Positions 35,771 to 44,084 of a stretch of DNA of 57,305 bases are shown here, piece after piece. The position numbers were made by a program, and so were the translations under genes. The stretch's first letter is position 1, and the number at the start of each line of letters is the position of its first letter. This DNA comes from a bacterium (GTDB taxonomy: Bacteria > Chloroflexota > Dormibacteria > UBA8260 > Bog-877), in the NCBI GenBank assembly GCA_021791345.1, contig JAJYWT010000131.1:1-57305 (forward strand), given 5' to 3'. The notes beneath the pieces were generated by a model that did not search any database, was not told where the DNA came from, and was given only the letters and a program-made list of their open reading frames with translations.

Positions 35771-35952
35771 CACCTGACCGTGGGAGGAGATGGGCTTCAC
35801 TTGCCCACTGCCTGGCGGGTGCCTCCAGAACGGCTCCACGTCGGGTATGTGTGGTGGCGGCGGGCCGGCCGCAGCCTGACAGCGGAGCCACGCCTCCCAG
35901 AGCCAGCGCCGCCGCCCCAGCCTCCCGGCGTGGAGAACTCCTGCCGCGCCCC

Positions 35953-37584
35953 TCAGTGCCCGGTGGCCAGCTGGCCGATCTTCAGCCCCAGCACCAGGAC
36001 CGCCAGCACCAGGTAGCCGCGCAGCCCGTACATCGCCACCTTCTGGCCTAGGGACCACCTGGGGGGCCTGAGCGTTGGGAGTGGAGGCATCCGCCACACC
36101 TGGCGGTCGCCCTCGACCTTCCGTTGCCGCTCGGCGCCCTTCGCCCGGCGGCGGGAGTCCACCCCCAGCGCTCCCAGGACCAAGGCTCCCAGGATAGTCG
36201 TGACCAGGGTGAAGGGCCCGAGGGGCACCTTGGGGAACACCGTGGTCACCGTGAGGATCAGGGAGAGCAGCACCAGGACCCCCACGATGATGCTGGCCAC
36301 CACGTTCTGGCGGAAGCTGTTCACCCAGGGCCCCAGCACCTCGGCGTCGTTGCATAGGAGGAGCAGGAAGACGATCGCCGAGGGCAGCAGGACCCCGGCC
36401 AGCACCTGGACCCCGGTCGTGATCAGCCCCAGGGGGGCGCCGGGGATCAGGACCACCGCCGCCGCCAGGGCGATGAGGCCGGCGAAGGTGAGATAAAAGC
36501 CCTTGGCGTCGCCCACGCTGCGGTGGAGGGAGTGGCGCAGCCCGAAGATGTCCCCCAGGGCGTAGGAGGTGGCGAGGGTCACCGCCGAGGCCCCGATCAC
36601 CGAGGCGTTGACCAGCACCACGGCGAAGATGGCCCCGGAGGCGGGCCCGGCGGTGTGGTACAGCCCCCTCGCCACCGTGAGGCCGGAGCCGAAGTTGCCC
36701 GCCAGATGGGTGTGGGAGAAGGCGAAGGCGGTGGCCACCATGAGGCAGGCGGCGCCGGCGGTGGTGAGCACCGCCCCGATCGAGGTGTCGGCCAGCTCGT
36801 AGCGCAGCCAGCGGGTGGTGATCCGCTTGTCGATCACGTTGGACTGCTGGAAGAACAGCTGCCAGGGGGCGATGGTGGTGCCCACCACCGCGATCACGAA
36901 GAGCACCGAGGTGGAGCTGAAGCCCCCCTGCACCCCGGGGTGGGTGATCCCAGTGAGGATCGGTCCCGCCGCGGGGTGGGAGAGGGCCGCCAGGGGGAAC
37001 ATGAGCAGGCTGGTGACGATGAAGACGAACATGAAGCGCTCCCAGAGCTGGAAGCTGCCGGTGGCCACCATGGCCAGGAGCCCCACCGCCACCACCGGCA
37101 CCGAGAAGAGGGGGGTGATGCCGAAGTAGCGGAGCCCCAGGTCCACCCCGATGAACTCGGTGACCAGGGTGAGGAAGTTGAGGAGGAAGAGGTCCCCCAC
37201 CGAGAAGGCCGCCCAGAAGCGGCCGAAGCGCTCCCGGATGAGGCGGGCGTGGCCCACCCCGGTCACCGCCCCCAGCCGCACCACCATCTCCTGGGCCACG
37301 ATCAGGGTGGGGATCAGGAGCACCAGCACCCAGAGCAGGCTGGAGCCGTAGTTCTGGCCCGCCTGGGCGTAGGTGGAGACCCCGCCGGCGTCGTTGTCCC
37401 CCACCATCACGATCAGCCCCGGCCCCATGATCGCGGCCAGGGTGAGCAGCCGCCGGGAAAGCGGGCGCGGCCGGTCCGGGTCCCACTTGGGAACCCGTCC
37501 CAACGCTCCCCGGATCTCGCCCTCGTGGGCGGGGTCCAGGACCGCCGAGCCCGGTGGCGCCACCGGGCGGAGCTCTCTCGCCAT
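35953..37584 (-). CDS. NRAMP-family divalent metal transporter with altered metal site
   Basis: A 543-residue membrane protein with about 11 helices of the NRAMP fold. Helix 1 reads GPGLIVMVGDNDAGGVST where Mn/Fe NRAMPs have DPGN, and helix 6 reads GTTIAPWQLFFQQ where they have MPH. Thus the first Asp is kept but the Asn is Gly and the metal-binding Met is Ala. Loss of the Met is known from NRAMP-related Mg2+ transporters, so Mg2+ or Mn2+ is more likely than Fe2+. The N-terminal 45 residues and C-terminal Arg/Lys-rich loop are cytosolic. It is divergent from an MgtE-N/CBS protein, which supports a link to Mg2+ control. Promoter not clear. Confidence 0.88.
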   Translation of the reverse strand: MARELRPVAPPGSAVLDPAHEGEIRGALGRVPKWDPDRPRPLSRRLLTLAAIMGPGLIVMVGDNDAGGVSTYAQAGQNYGSSLLWVLVLLIPTLIVAQEMVVRLGAVTGVGHARLIRERFGRFWAAFSVGDLFLLNFLTLVTEFIGVDLGLRYFGITPLFSVPVVAVGLLAMVATGSFQLWERFMFVFIVTSLLMFPLAALSHPAAGPILTGITHPGVQGGFSSTSVLFVIAVVGTTIAPWQLFFQQSNVIDKRITTRWLRYELADTSIGAVLTTAGAACLMVATAFAFSHTHLAGNFGSGLTVARGLYHTAGPASGAIFAVVLVNASVIGASAVTLATSYALGDIFGLRHSLHRSVGDAKGFYLTFAGLIALAAAVVLIPGAPLGLITTGVQVLAGVLLPSAIVFLLLLCNDAEVLGPWVNSFRQNVVASIIVGVLVLLSLILTVTTVFPKVPLGPFTLVTTILGALVLGALGVDSRRRAKGAERQRKVEGDRQVWRMPPLPTLRPPRWSLGQKVAMYGLRGYLVLAVLVLGLKIGQLATGH

Positions 37585-37778
37585 CTGGGGCCCTCCTGGC
37601 TATCACTTCCGACGTGCGAGGCGCACGCCGGGGGCCTGGGGCGCTAGGAGAGGCTCAGGGCGCGCGCGGGGCTGGGGTTGCCAGGCGGTCTACTTGACCC
37701 GTCCATGCTCACCTCCATGCCTCGACCCGATGGTCACCGGGCCGAGGTTATCTCGGGGTTAAGCCCGGCGCGCACCGA

Positions 37779-37829
37779 TATGCTACCAGGGTGAGTTCGC
37801 CCGCCGACCGTCCTCCCAGCTCCTCCTAG
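37779..37829 (+). promoter_or_regulatory. -10 box and possible 12-codon leader peptide before the MgtE-N/CBS gene
   Basis: TATGCT (37779-37784) is followed 7 nt later by GTG (37791), which opens a 12-codon frame, MSSPADRPPSSS, ending in TAG at 37827-37829, 7 nt before the main GTG. Pro/Asp-bearing leaders upstream of Mg2+ genes can act as sensors in other bacteria; here this is only suggestive. Confidence 0.35.
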
Positions 37830-37836
37830 AACTGAC

Positions 37837-39144
37837 GTGGACGCCACCCCGAGGCGGCGGGTGCCGCGCCGGCGGCGCCGGCTGCTAGGCACCCGTTCGG
37901 TCCAGGCCTCCCTGGTGTCACTCTCCCAGCTGCGCGCCATCTCCGCCACGGACGAGGAGGGGCGGGGCGCCGGCCGGGTGGTGGACGTGGTGGTCCGCTG
38001 GACGGGCAGCGACGCCTATCCCCCGGTGACCGGGGTGGTGCTCCAGCTGGGGGAGGAGGAGCTCTTCCACCCCACAACCCAGCTGGCCCGCCTCGACCAG
38101 CGCGCCGTGGTGGTGCGCTCCTCGGAGACCTCGGCCCAGCCCTTCTCCCGCCGCGAGGGAGAGCTGCGGCTGGTCCAGGACGTCCTGGGCCGGCAGCTGG
38201 TGGACGTGGACGGGGTCAAGGTGCTGCGGGCCGAGGAGCTCTACCTGGCCCAGGTGATGGGCCGGCTCCGGCTGGTGGCCGTGGCCGGCGGGCCAAGGTC
38301 GCTTCTGGCGCGGGTCCTGGCGGGAAGCCCGGCGGAGCGGCGCCGACTGGTGGACTGGTCGGCGGTCCAGCCCTTCGGCGAGCCGGGCTCCGAGCTTCGC
38401 CTCCAGCTACCCCACGAGGGGATCCGTCGGCTGCATCCCGGTGAGCTGGCCGACCTCCTGGAGGAGCTGGACCGGCCCGCCCGAGAGGAGCTCGCCGGAG
38501 CCCTGGAAACCTCGGCGGTGGCGGACGCCCTGGAGGAGATGGAGCCCGAGCGCATCGAGGACCTGCTGCGGGAGGTGAGCCCGGAGCGGGCCGCCCAGCT
38601 GGTGGCCGAGATGGAGCCGGACGAGGCGGTGGACGCCCTCCGGGACATGGAGCGAGCTGAGGCCGACGCCATCATCGCCAAGCTGCCGGCGGAGACCGCC
38701 CGGCAGATCACCGAGATCCTGGGCTACCCGGAGACCATGGCCGGAGGCTTCATGACCACCGCTCTGGCCCTCGCCCAGCCGGCGGAGACGGTGGCGGAGG
38801 TGCGCCAGCGGCTGCGCCAGCAGCGTCCGCACGGGCAGGACATCGACTCCGTGGCGGTGGTGGACGAGGAGGGGCGGCTGCTGGCCGACGTCCCGCTCTT
38901 CGAGCTGCTCGCCTCCTCGGACGACACCCCGCTCTCCCAGCTGGTGGGGGACTCCGAGCCGGTGACGATCCACCCCGAGGCCTTCCTCGATGAGGTGGTG
39001 GATCGCCTGACCGACGCTCGGGCGTCCTCGGTGGTGGTGGTGGACCCGGAGGGCCGGCCCAAGGGTCGGGTGCTGGCGGACGACGTGATCGACGCCCTCA
39101 AGGAAGGGGGGCTGCGCCTCAAGCTTCCCTGGCTCTTTCGCTGA
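37837..39144 (+). CDS. MgtE N-domain and CBS-pair protein lacking a membrane domain
   Basis: A 435-residue soluble protein. Residues about 25-165 contain two PRC-barrel-like beta segments (RRLLGTRSVQASLVSLSQLR; LRLVQDVLGRQLVDVDGVKVLRAEEL). Residues about 190-300 are the helical MgtE N-terminal superhelix (HPGELADLLEELDRPAREELAGALE; ALEEMEPERIEDLLREVSPERAAQLVAEMEPDEA). Two CBS motifs follow (about 305-430). In MgtE these two parts form the Mg2+-sensing gate of the channel; the channel helices are missing here. It is divergent from the NRAMP-like gene and probably senses Mg2+ or regulates that transporter. Start GTG has no strong ribosome site; it may be coupled to the leader frame. Confidence 0.87.
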   Translation: MDATPRRRVPRRRRRLLGTRSVQASLVSLSQLRAISATDEEGRGAGRVVDVVVRWTGSDAYPPVTGVVLQLGEEELFHPTTQLARLDQRAVVVRSSETSAQPFSRREGELRLVQDVLGRQLVDVDGVKVLRAEELYLAQVMGRLRLVAVAGGPRSLLARVLAGSPAERRRLVDWSAVQPFGEPGSELRLQLPHEGIRRLHPGELADLLEELDRPAREELAGALETSAVADALEEMEPERIEDLLREVSPERAAQLVAEMEPDEAVDALRDMERAEADAIIAKLPAETARQITEILGYPETMAGGFMTTALALAQPAETVAEVRQRLRQQRPHGQDIDSVAVVDEEGRLLADVPLFELLASSDDTPLSQLVGDSEPVTIHPEAFLDEVVDRLTDARASSVVVVDPEGRPKGRVLADDVIDALKEGGLRLKLPWLFR

Positions 39145-39314
39145 TCGGGCCCTCCATCTCAGATCCTCGGCACGCCCTGGAGCGGCGCCTCGAGCGAACG
39201 CCCTGTGCAGGGTGGTTCCGCAGTGGGCCGCCAGCGTCTGGCCCGGGCGGCCGGCCGGCGCTGTGGGCTCACTCCGAGGCGGCTGCCGAGGCGCCTCCCA
39301 GACCGGCGCTTCCG

Positions 39315-39320
39315 TATTCT
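39315..39320 (+). promoter_or_regulatory. -10 box (TATTCT) for the PIG-L operon
   Basis: TATTCT ends 8 nt before the GTG start of the deacetylase gene, fitting leaderless transcription. Confidence 0.5.
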
Positions 39321-39328
39321 TGAAGATC

Positions 39329-40042
39329 GTGACTGAGCAGCTGGGCGATCCCGGGCGCCCCGAGGGGGTGCTGGTGATCGTGGCCCACCCCGATGACGCC
39401 GAGTTCGGCTGTGCCGGCACCGTGGCCCGCTGGACCAGCCGGGGAACTCGCGTGGACTACCTCATCTGCACCGACGGGGCGGCCGGCTCCGCCGACCCCA
39501 AAGTGGGGCGCGAGGAGCTGCGGGACATCCGGGAGCGGGAGCAGCGGGCGGCGGCGGACGTCCTCGGGGTCTCCGAGGTGATCTTCCTGCGCCGGCCGGA
39601 TGGGGAGCTCCACTGCGACGACGGCCTCCGCCTCGAGCTCTGCCGCCAGATCCGCCGGCTGCGCCCGGAGGTGGTGGTCTGCCAGAACGCCGTCCGCCAC
39701 TACGCCAACCTGGGAGGCAACCACCCCGACCACCTGGCCGCCGGCCAGGCCGCGGTGGAGTGCGTCTACCCCTATGCCCGCAACCCCTACTCCTTCCCCG
39801 AGCTGCTGGCCGAGGGCCTCGAGCCGCATGAGGTGAAGGAGGCATGGGTGACCGGGACGGAGTTCCCCGACCACCTGGTGGACGTCTCGGAGACGGTGGA
39901 TCTGAAGCTCAAGGCTCTCCTCTGCCATGAGAGCCAGCACCGCTCCGACCCCTCGGAGCGGGTGCGGTCCCGGCTCGCTCAGGCGGGCCAGGCCGCGGGG
40001 ATCCCCCTGGCCGAGTCCTTCCGCCGGGTGAGGGCCTTCTGA
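39329..40042 (+). CDS. PIG-L (LmbE-type) N-acetylglucosaminide deacetylase-family protein
   Basis: A 237-residue zinc hydrolase. AHPDDAEFGCAGT (about residues 18-30) has the His and Asp pair of the AHPDDE motif, and NHPDHLAAGQAAVE (about 131-144) gives the third His. Relatives act on GlcNAc-inositol (MshB), bacillithiol precursors (BshB) or as amidases. GTG was chosen because it is 8 nt after a TATTCT box and the longer reading adds a Trp/Arg/Gly-rich leader. The stop overlaps the start of an isocitrate-dehydrogenase-like gene (TGATG), and galE follows. Substrate unknown. Confidence 0.85.
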   Translation: MTEQLGDPGRPEGVLVIVAHPDDAEFGCAGTVARWTSRGTRVDYLICTDGAAGSADPKVGREELRDIREREQRAAADVLGVSEVIFLRRPDGELHCDDGLRLELCRQIRRLRPEVVVCQNAVRHYANLGGNHPDHLAAGQAAVECVYPYARNPYSFPELLAEGLEPHEVKEAWVTGTEFPDHLVDVSETVDLKLKALLCHESQHRSDPSERVRSRLAQAGQAAGIPLAESFRRVRAF

Positions 40043-41112
40043 TGCCCGGCTGCCGGGTGGTGGTCCTCCACGGGGACGAGACCGGGGAGGAGCTGCTGCT
40101 GGAGGCGCTCCGGATCCTGGAGGCGCCGGAGGTGCGCCAGCTGGTTCAGCTGGAGCATCTGGACCTCTCCCTGGAGTCCCGCCGGCGCACACAGAACGCC
40201 ATCGTCCATGAGGCGGCCCAGCGGATGCTGGAGGGTGGGTTCGGGCTCAAGGCGGCCACCGTGACCCCGGAGGGGCAGGGGGACGTGGGCAGCCCCAACG
40301 CCATCCTGCGCCAGGAGGTGGGCGGGGACGTGATCGTCCGCACCGGCCGGAGGATCCCCGGGGTCCCGCCGCTGGCCGGAGTCCACTCACCGATCACCGT
40401 GGCCCGGATGGCGGTGGACGACGCCTACGGCGCCCGGGAGTGGCGGGAGGGGGAGGGAGCGGAGGAGTCCGCCTTCCGCACCACCATGATCACCCGGGAG
40501 CGCTGCCGCCGGGTGGCGGAGTACGCCTTCCGCCACGCGGCCGCCTTCGGGGCCACGGTCTTTGGAGGGCCCAAGTACACGGTCTCCCCGGTGTACGAGG
40601 GGATGCTCAAGGAGGAGATGGACAGGGCCGCTGCCGGCCACCCCGAGGTCCCCTACGAGCCCCAGCTGATCGACGCCACCCTGGCACTGGTCCTGACGAG
40701 GGACGACCCCCTGGTGATCCCCGCCCTCAACCGGGACGGGGACCTGCTCTCCGACCTGGTGCTGGCGCTGTACGGGACGCTGGCCGGGAGCGAGTCCCTC
40801 ATGATCGGGTTCCGGGAGGACGGCACCCAGCAGGTGGTGATGGCCGAGGCCCCCCACGGCACCGCCCCCAAGCTGCTGGGCCGGCATGTGGCCAACCCCA
40901 TGGCCATGATCCTGGCGGTGGCGGCGCTGCTCCAGGAGATGCCCGAGGAGGCCACCCGGGCCATGGGCCAGAGGGTCCGGGACTCGGTCATGCGCACGGT
41001 GGCCGCCGGGGTGAGCACCGCGGACATCGGCGGCAACGCCTCCACCGAGGAGTTCACGGCGGCGGTCCTGGAGCGGCTGGCGGGCCGCGCCTCTCGCTCC
41101 TCAGGCGCCTGA
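40042..41112 (+). CDS. Isocitrate/isopropylmalate dehydrogenase-family protein
   Basis: A 356-residue member of the beta-decarboxylating dehydrogenase family. VLHGDETG opens the fold; LKAATVTPEGQ and SPNAILRQEVGGDVIVRTGRRIPG are the substrate region, with Arg in places where isocitrate dehydrogenase binds its carboxylates; NRDGDLLSDLVLALYGTLAG and EAPHGTAPKLLGRHVANPMAMILA are the metal and NAD(P) regions. The nearest pattern is the eukaryote-type NADP-isocitrate dehydrogenase, but the IDDM motif is changed to IDAT and the protein is about 50 residues shorter. The exact substrate is uncertain. It overlaps the PIG-L gene and is followed 17 nt later by galE. Confidence 0.8.
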   Translation: MPGCRVVVLHGDETGEELLLEALRILEAPEVRQLVQLEHLDLSLESRRRTQNAIVHEAAQRMLEGGFGLKAATVTPEGQGDVGSPNAILRQEVGGDVIVRTGRRIPGVPPLAGVHSPITVARMAVDDAYGAREWREGEGAEESAFRTTMITRERCRRVAEYAFRHAAAFGATVFGGPKYTVSPVYEGMLKEEMDRAAAGHPEVPYEPQLIDATLALVLTRDDPLVIPALNRDGDLLSDLVLALYGTLAGSESLMIGFREDGTQQVVMAEAPHGTAPKLLGRHVANPMAMILAVAALLQEMPEEATRAMGQRVRDSVMRTVAAGVSTADIGGNASTEEFTAAVLERLAGRASRSSGA

Positions 41113-41129
41113 CCGAGGAGGAGCTGCCG

Positions 41130-42101
41130 GTGCGGGTCCTGGTGGTGGGCGGGGCGGGCTACATCGGCAGCGTGGTCGCGGCCCGGCTGCTCCAGGCGGG
41201 CCACCAGGTGGCGGTCCTGGACGACCTCTCGACCGGGTACCGGGACGCCGTCCCCGAGGAGGCAGAGTTCTTCGAGGCCTCGATCCACTACCCCAAGGTG
41301 CTGCACCGGGCGCTGGAGGGGGTGGAGGCGGTGCTGCACTTCGGCGCCCGCTCCCAGGTCGGGGAGTCGACCAGGATCCCCGAGGTGTACTGGCAGAACA
41401 ACCTGGGCGACACCATGACCCTGCTCGCCGCCATGCGCGAGCGAGGGATCGGCCGGCTGGTCTTCTCCTCCACCGCGTCGGTGTACGGCGAGCCCCAAAA
41501 GCTCCCCATCGACGAGCTGCACCCCACCTCCCCCACCAGCCCCTACGGCAACACCAAGCTGGCGGCCGACCTCATGATCCGGGACCAGTGCTCGGCCCAC
41601 CAGCTGGCGGCCGTCTCCCTGCGCTACTTCAACGTGGCCGGGGCCGCCCTGCAGAGGGGGGAGCGCCACCAGCCCGAGACCCACCTCATCCCCCTCCTCC
41701 TGGAGGTGGCGCTGGGAGAGAGGGAGACACTCACCGTGTACGGCACCGACTACCCCACCGCCGACGGGACCTGCATCCGGGACTACATCCACGTGGACGA
41801 CCTGGCGACCGCCCACCTGCTGGCCCTGGAGGCCACCGCGCAGGCCGGAGGGCGGCACCTGGTCTACAACCTCGGCAACGGCCGGGGGTTCTCCGTGCTG
41901 GAGGTGGTGGCCGCCGCCCGCCAGGTAACGGGTGCCCCGATTGACGTGGTGTTTGGCCCGCGCCGTCCCGGGGACCCGGCGGTGCTGGTGGCCTCCAGCG
42001 AGCTGGCCCAGCGGGAGCTGGGATGGTCGCCTGGTCGCCCCTCCCTGGAGGAGATGATCCAGGACGCATTCGAGTTCCGGCGCCAGGTCGCTTCCCGCTG
42101 A
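41130..42101 (+). CDS. galE: UDP-glucose 4-epimerase
   Basis: A 323-residue extended SDR enzyme. RVLVVGGAGYIGSVVAARLL is the NAD loop, VLDDLSTG, FSSTASVYG (catalytic Ser/Thr) and SPYGNTKLAAD (Tyr-x-x-x-Lys) form the active site, and RYFNVAGA and DGTCIRDYIHVDDLA are strong GalE signatures. It interconverts UDP-glucose and UDP-galactose in the cytosol for glycan synthesis. GTG was chosen as it directly starts the Rossmann strand and follows GAGGAGGAG; the longer open frame upstream is an out-of-frame shadow of the preceding gene. Third gene of the PIG-L operon. Confidence 0.92.
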   Translation: MRVLVVGGAGYIGSVVAARLLQAGHQVAVLDDLSTGYRDAVPEEAEFFEASIHYPKVLHRALEGVEAVLHFGARSQVGESTRIPEVYWQNNLGDTMTLLAAMRERGIGRLVFSSTASVYGEPQKLPIDELHPTSPTSPYGNTKLAADLMIRDQCSAHQLAAVSLRYFNVAGAALQRGERHQPETHLIPLLLEVALGERETLTVYGTDYPTADGTCIRDYIHVDDLATAHLLALEATAQAGGRHLVYNLGNGRGFSVLEVVAAARQVTGAPIDVVFGPRRPGDPAVLVASSELAQRELGWSPGRPSLEEMIQDAFEFRRQVASR

Positions 42102-42154
42102 ACTGCCCCGGGGCATCCCCCGCTCACCACGGGATCGGCTCGGGTTGGTCCTCG

Positions 42155-42445
42155 TCAGAGAGGCGAGCGGCTGCTGGCGGCGCAGACGGGAGGGAGCGCC
42201 GGGCCCCGTGACACGAGGTCACGGGCATCGCAGCTGACCAGCTTTGCCCCACGGTGACGCGCCGCGGCCACGTAGGCGGCCGGGTACCCCGAGATGCCGA
42301 AGTCGTCGGCGATGGTCGCGGCGCCGGCCAGCAGCGATGCGCCCGCTCGGAGCAGCCCACCATCGTCGGCGAGCGCTTCCACCAGCTGTCCCAAGCGGTC
42401 GGCCGCGGCTCGAGCACGCCAGGCGCGCAGGGCCAAGTTGGCCAC
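42155..42445 (-). pseudogene. PIN-domain (VapC-like) remnant
   Basis: The reverse strand reads a helical segment, then IADDFGISGYPAAYVAAARHRGAKLVSCDARDLVSRG, which matches the C-terminal half of PIN-domain toxins (the YxxAYVxxA helix and the strand with an acidic residue after LVSCDA). The frame stays open upstream for some 50 codons (YEVANLALRA is also PIN-like), but no N-terminal DxS motif or antitoxin gene is seen. I take it as a decayed toxin. It overlaps the promoter side of the zinc-ribbon gene in the opposite direction. Confidence 0.5.
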
Positions 42446-42590
42446 CTCGTAGCAGCTGAGGAACAGGCCCAGGGTCGCCAGGGGATCCCGGCCCTGGAGC
42501 AGAAAGACCGCCTCTGTGTGATTGAGGAGTACACCCGGTATTGCCGCTCTGCCGGACGTCCTGGTCCGGGACGGTTCACCGGGCTGGATC

Positions 42591-42596
42591 TATACT
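42591..42596 (+). promoter_or_regulatory. -10 box (TATACT) for the zinc-ribbon gene
   Basis: TATACT is 5 nt before a GTG that starts the best reading frame, again a leaderless layout. No good -35 box. Confidence 0.55.
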
Positions 42597-42601
42597 CCCA
42601 A

Positions 42602-42925
42602 GTGGAGATGGCGATGGACATCATGGGCTTTCTACGGCAGCGGGCGGGGGACTTCCGCTGCCCGGTCTGCCGGCGCTCGCTGGCCGACTGCGAGCTGCGC
42701 CAGCTGGCCCACCAGGGCCCCCACTACACCGTCCAGGTGACCTGTCGGCACTGCTCCATGGCCTTCCTGGTGGCGCTGGAGGTCCAGGGGGGTGGGGCCG
42801 CGGAGGCTGACACCGAGGAGCGCGACCCCATCTCGGCGGACGAGCTTCTGGAGCTCCACCGCCAGCTGGCGGACTATGAGGGCCCGCTGACCGCCCTCCT
42901 GGAGCCGCGTCAGTCGCGGGACTGA
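42602..42925 (+). CDS. Small zinc-ribbon protein, function unknown
   Basis: A 107-residue protein. CPVCRRSLADCE (about residues 20-31) and TCRHCSMAF (about 47-55) give two CxxC knuckles, a likely zinc ribbon. The C-terminal half is acidic and helical (DPISADELLELHRQLADYEGPLTALL), ending with a segment typical of small actinobacterial zinc-ribbon proteins. Start GTG is placed by a TATACT box 5 nt upstream; longer readings would run into the PIN remnant region. The next gene, a cysteine desulfurase, starts 7 nt after its stop, so they are co-transcribed; a role in Fe-S or zinc handling is conceivable. Confidence 0.75.
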   Translation: MEMAMDIMGFLRQRAGDFRCPVCRRSLADCELRQLAHQGPHYTVQVTCRHCSMAFLVALEVQGGGAAEADTEERDPISADELLELHRQLADYEGPLTALLEPRQSRD

Positions 42926-42932
42926 GGGCCGC

Positions 42933-44084
42933 TTGATCTACCTGGACCACGCCGCCACCACTCCGGTGCGGGATGAGGTCCGGGAGGAGATGGCGGGGCC
43001 ACTCCGCGAGGTCTTCGGCAACCCCTCCAGCACGCACGCCGCCGGCCGGGCGGCCCGTGCCCTCGTAGACCTGGCCCGGGATAGGGTGGCCGAGGCCCTC
43101 AGCTGCCGGCCGCGCGAGGTGGTCTTCACCGGTGGCGGCAGCGAGGCGGACAACCTCGCCCTGCGCGGACCGCTGAGCCGGCTACGGGGAGAGCCGGGCC
43201 ACCTGGTGGTCTCCCAGGTGGAGCACGAGGCGGTGCTGGAGACTGCCCGGGACCTGCGCCGGGACGGCTGGGAGCTGACCGAGCTGGAGGTGGACTCGGA
43301 GGGGTGGGTGGACCCCGGGCGGCTCCGCCGGGCGCTGCGCCCTGACACCCGCCTGGTCTCGGTGATGCTGGCCAACAACGAGGTGGGGACGGTGGAGCCG
43401 GTCTCGGAGCTGGCCCAGGTGGTGCGGGAGCACAGCGCGGCCCTCTTCCACACCGATGCCACCCAGGCGCTGGGCAAGCTCCCCCTGGACGTGGGGGAGC
43501 TGGGGGTGGACCTCCTCACCATCTCCGCCCACAAGGTGGGGGGGCCGAAGGGGGTGGGCGCGCTCTTCGTCCGCCACGGGGTGACCCTGGACCCGGTGAT
43601 CACCGGGGGCGGGCAGGAGCGGAACCGCCGGTCCGGGACCGAGAACGTCCCTGGGATCGTGGGGCTGGGGCTGGCCGCCCTACTGGCCGAGCGCGAGCGG
43701 GCTGTGGAGGCAGCCCGTCAGCGGGAGCTCAGCTCCCACCTCGAGGACCTTCTCCTGGAGCTCATCCCCGACGCCCGACCCACCGGCTCCCGGGGAGATG
43801 GCCGGCTCCCCAACTTCTGCACCCTGGCGATCCCCGGGGCCGAGGGGGAGCTGCTGCTCATGCGCCTGGACCGGGCCGGGGTCTGCGCCTCGGCAGGATC
43901 GGCCTGCGCCAGCGGCTCCCAGGCGCCGTCCCACGTGCTCCTGGCGATGGGGCTCCCACCGGCACTGGCCGGAGCACATCTGCGACTCACCCTTGGGAGG
44001 GGAACCATTCGGGCCGAGGTGGAGGAGGCGGCGGAGATAGTCGAGCGGGAGGTGGCGGAGCTGCGGAGGCTCCCTCGAGCCTAA
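42933..44084 (+). CDS. iscS: Cysteine desulfurase, IscS/NifS type
   Basis: A 383-residue PLP enzyme that takes sulfur from cysteine for Fe-S clusters and tRNA thiolation. YLDHAATTPVRDEV opens the protein; TGGGSEADNLAL binds the PLP phosphate; HTDATQALGK holds the ring-contacting residues; SAHKVGGPKGVGAL has the Schiff-base Lys201; SAGSACASGSQAPSHVL carries the persulfide Cys325 on a long loop, typical of group I (IscS/NifS) enzymes. Length is normal. Start is TTG, giving the usual N-terminus. It differs clearly from the SufS-like protein at 2878. In many bacteria mnmA follows; here a long non-coding stretch does. Confidence 0.92.
   Translation: MIYLDHAATTPVRDEVREEMAGPLREVFGNPSSTHAAGRAARALVDLARDRVAEALSCRPREVVFTGGGSEADNLALRGPLSRLRGEPGHLVVSQVEHEAVLETARDLRRDGWELTELEVDSEGWVDPGRLRRALRPDTRLVSVMLANNEVGTVEPVSELAQVVREHSAALFHTDATQALGKLPLDVGELGVDLLTISAHKVGGPKGVGALFVRHGVTLDPVITGGGQERNRRSGTENVPGIVGLGLAALLAERERAVEAARQRELSSHLEDLLLELIPDARPTGSRGDGRLPNFCTLAIPGAEGELLLMRLDRAGVCASAGSACASGSQAPSHVLLAMGLPPALAGAHLRLTLGRGTIRAEVEEAAEIVEREVAELRRLPRA

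Noticed and set aside
35555..37606. A 683-codon minus-strand frame covering the NRAMP gene and VapB
   Set aside because: Only its last 67 codons (VapB) are real; the rest is a shifted-frame reading of the NRAMP gene, rich in Gly/Arg/His.
36523..37647. Plus-strand frame opposite the NRAMP gene
   Set aside because: Low-complexity Gly/His/Glu composition without motif; antisense of transmembrane helices.
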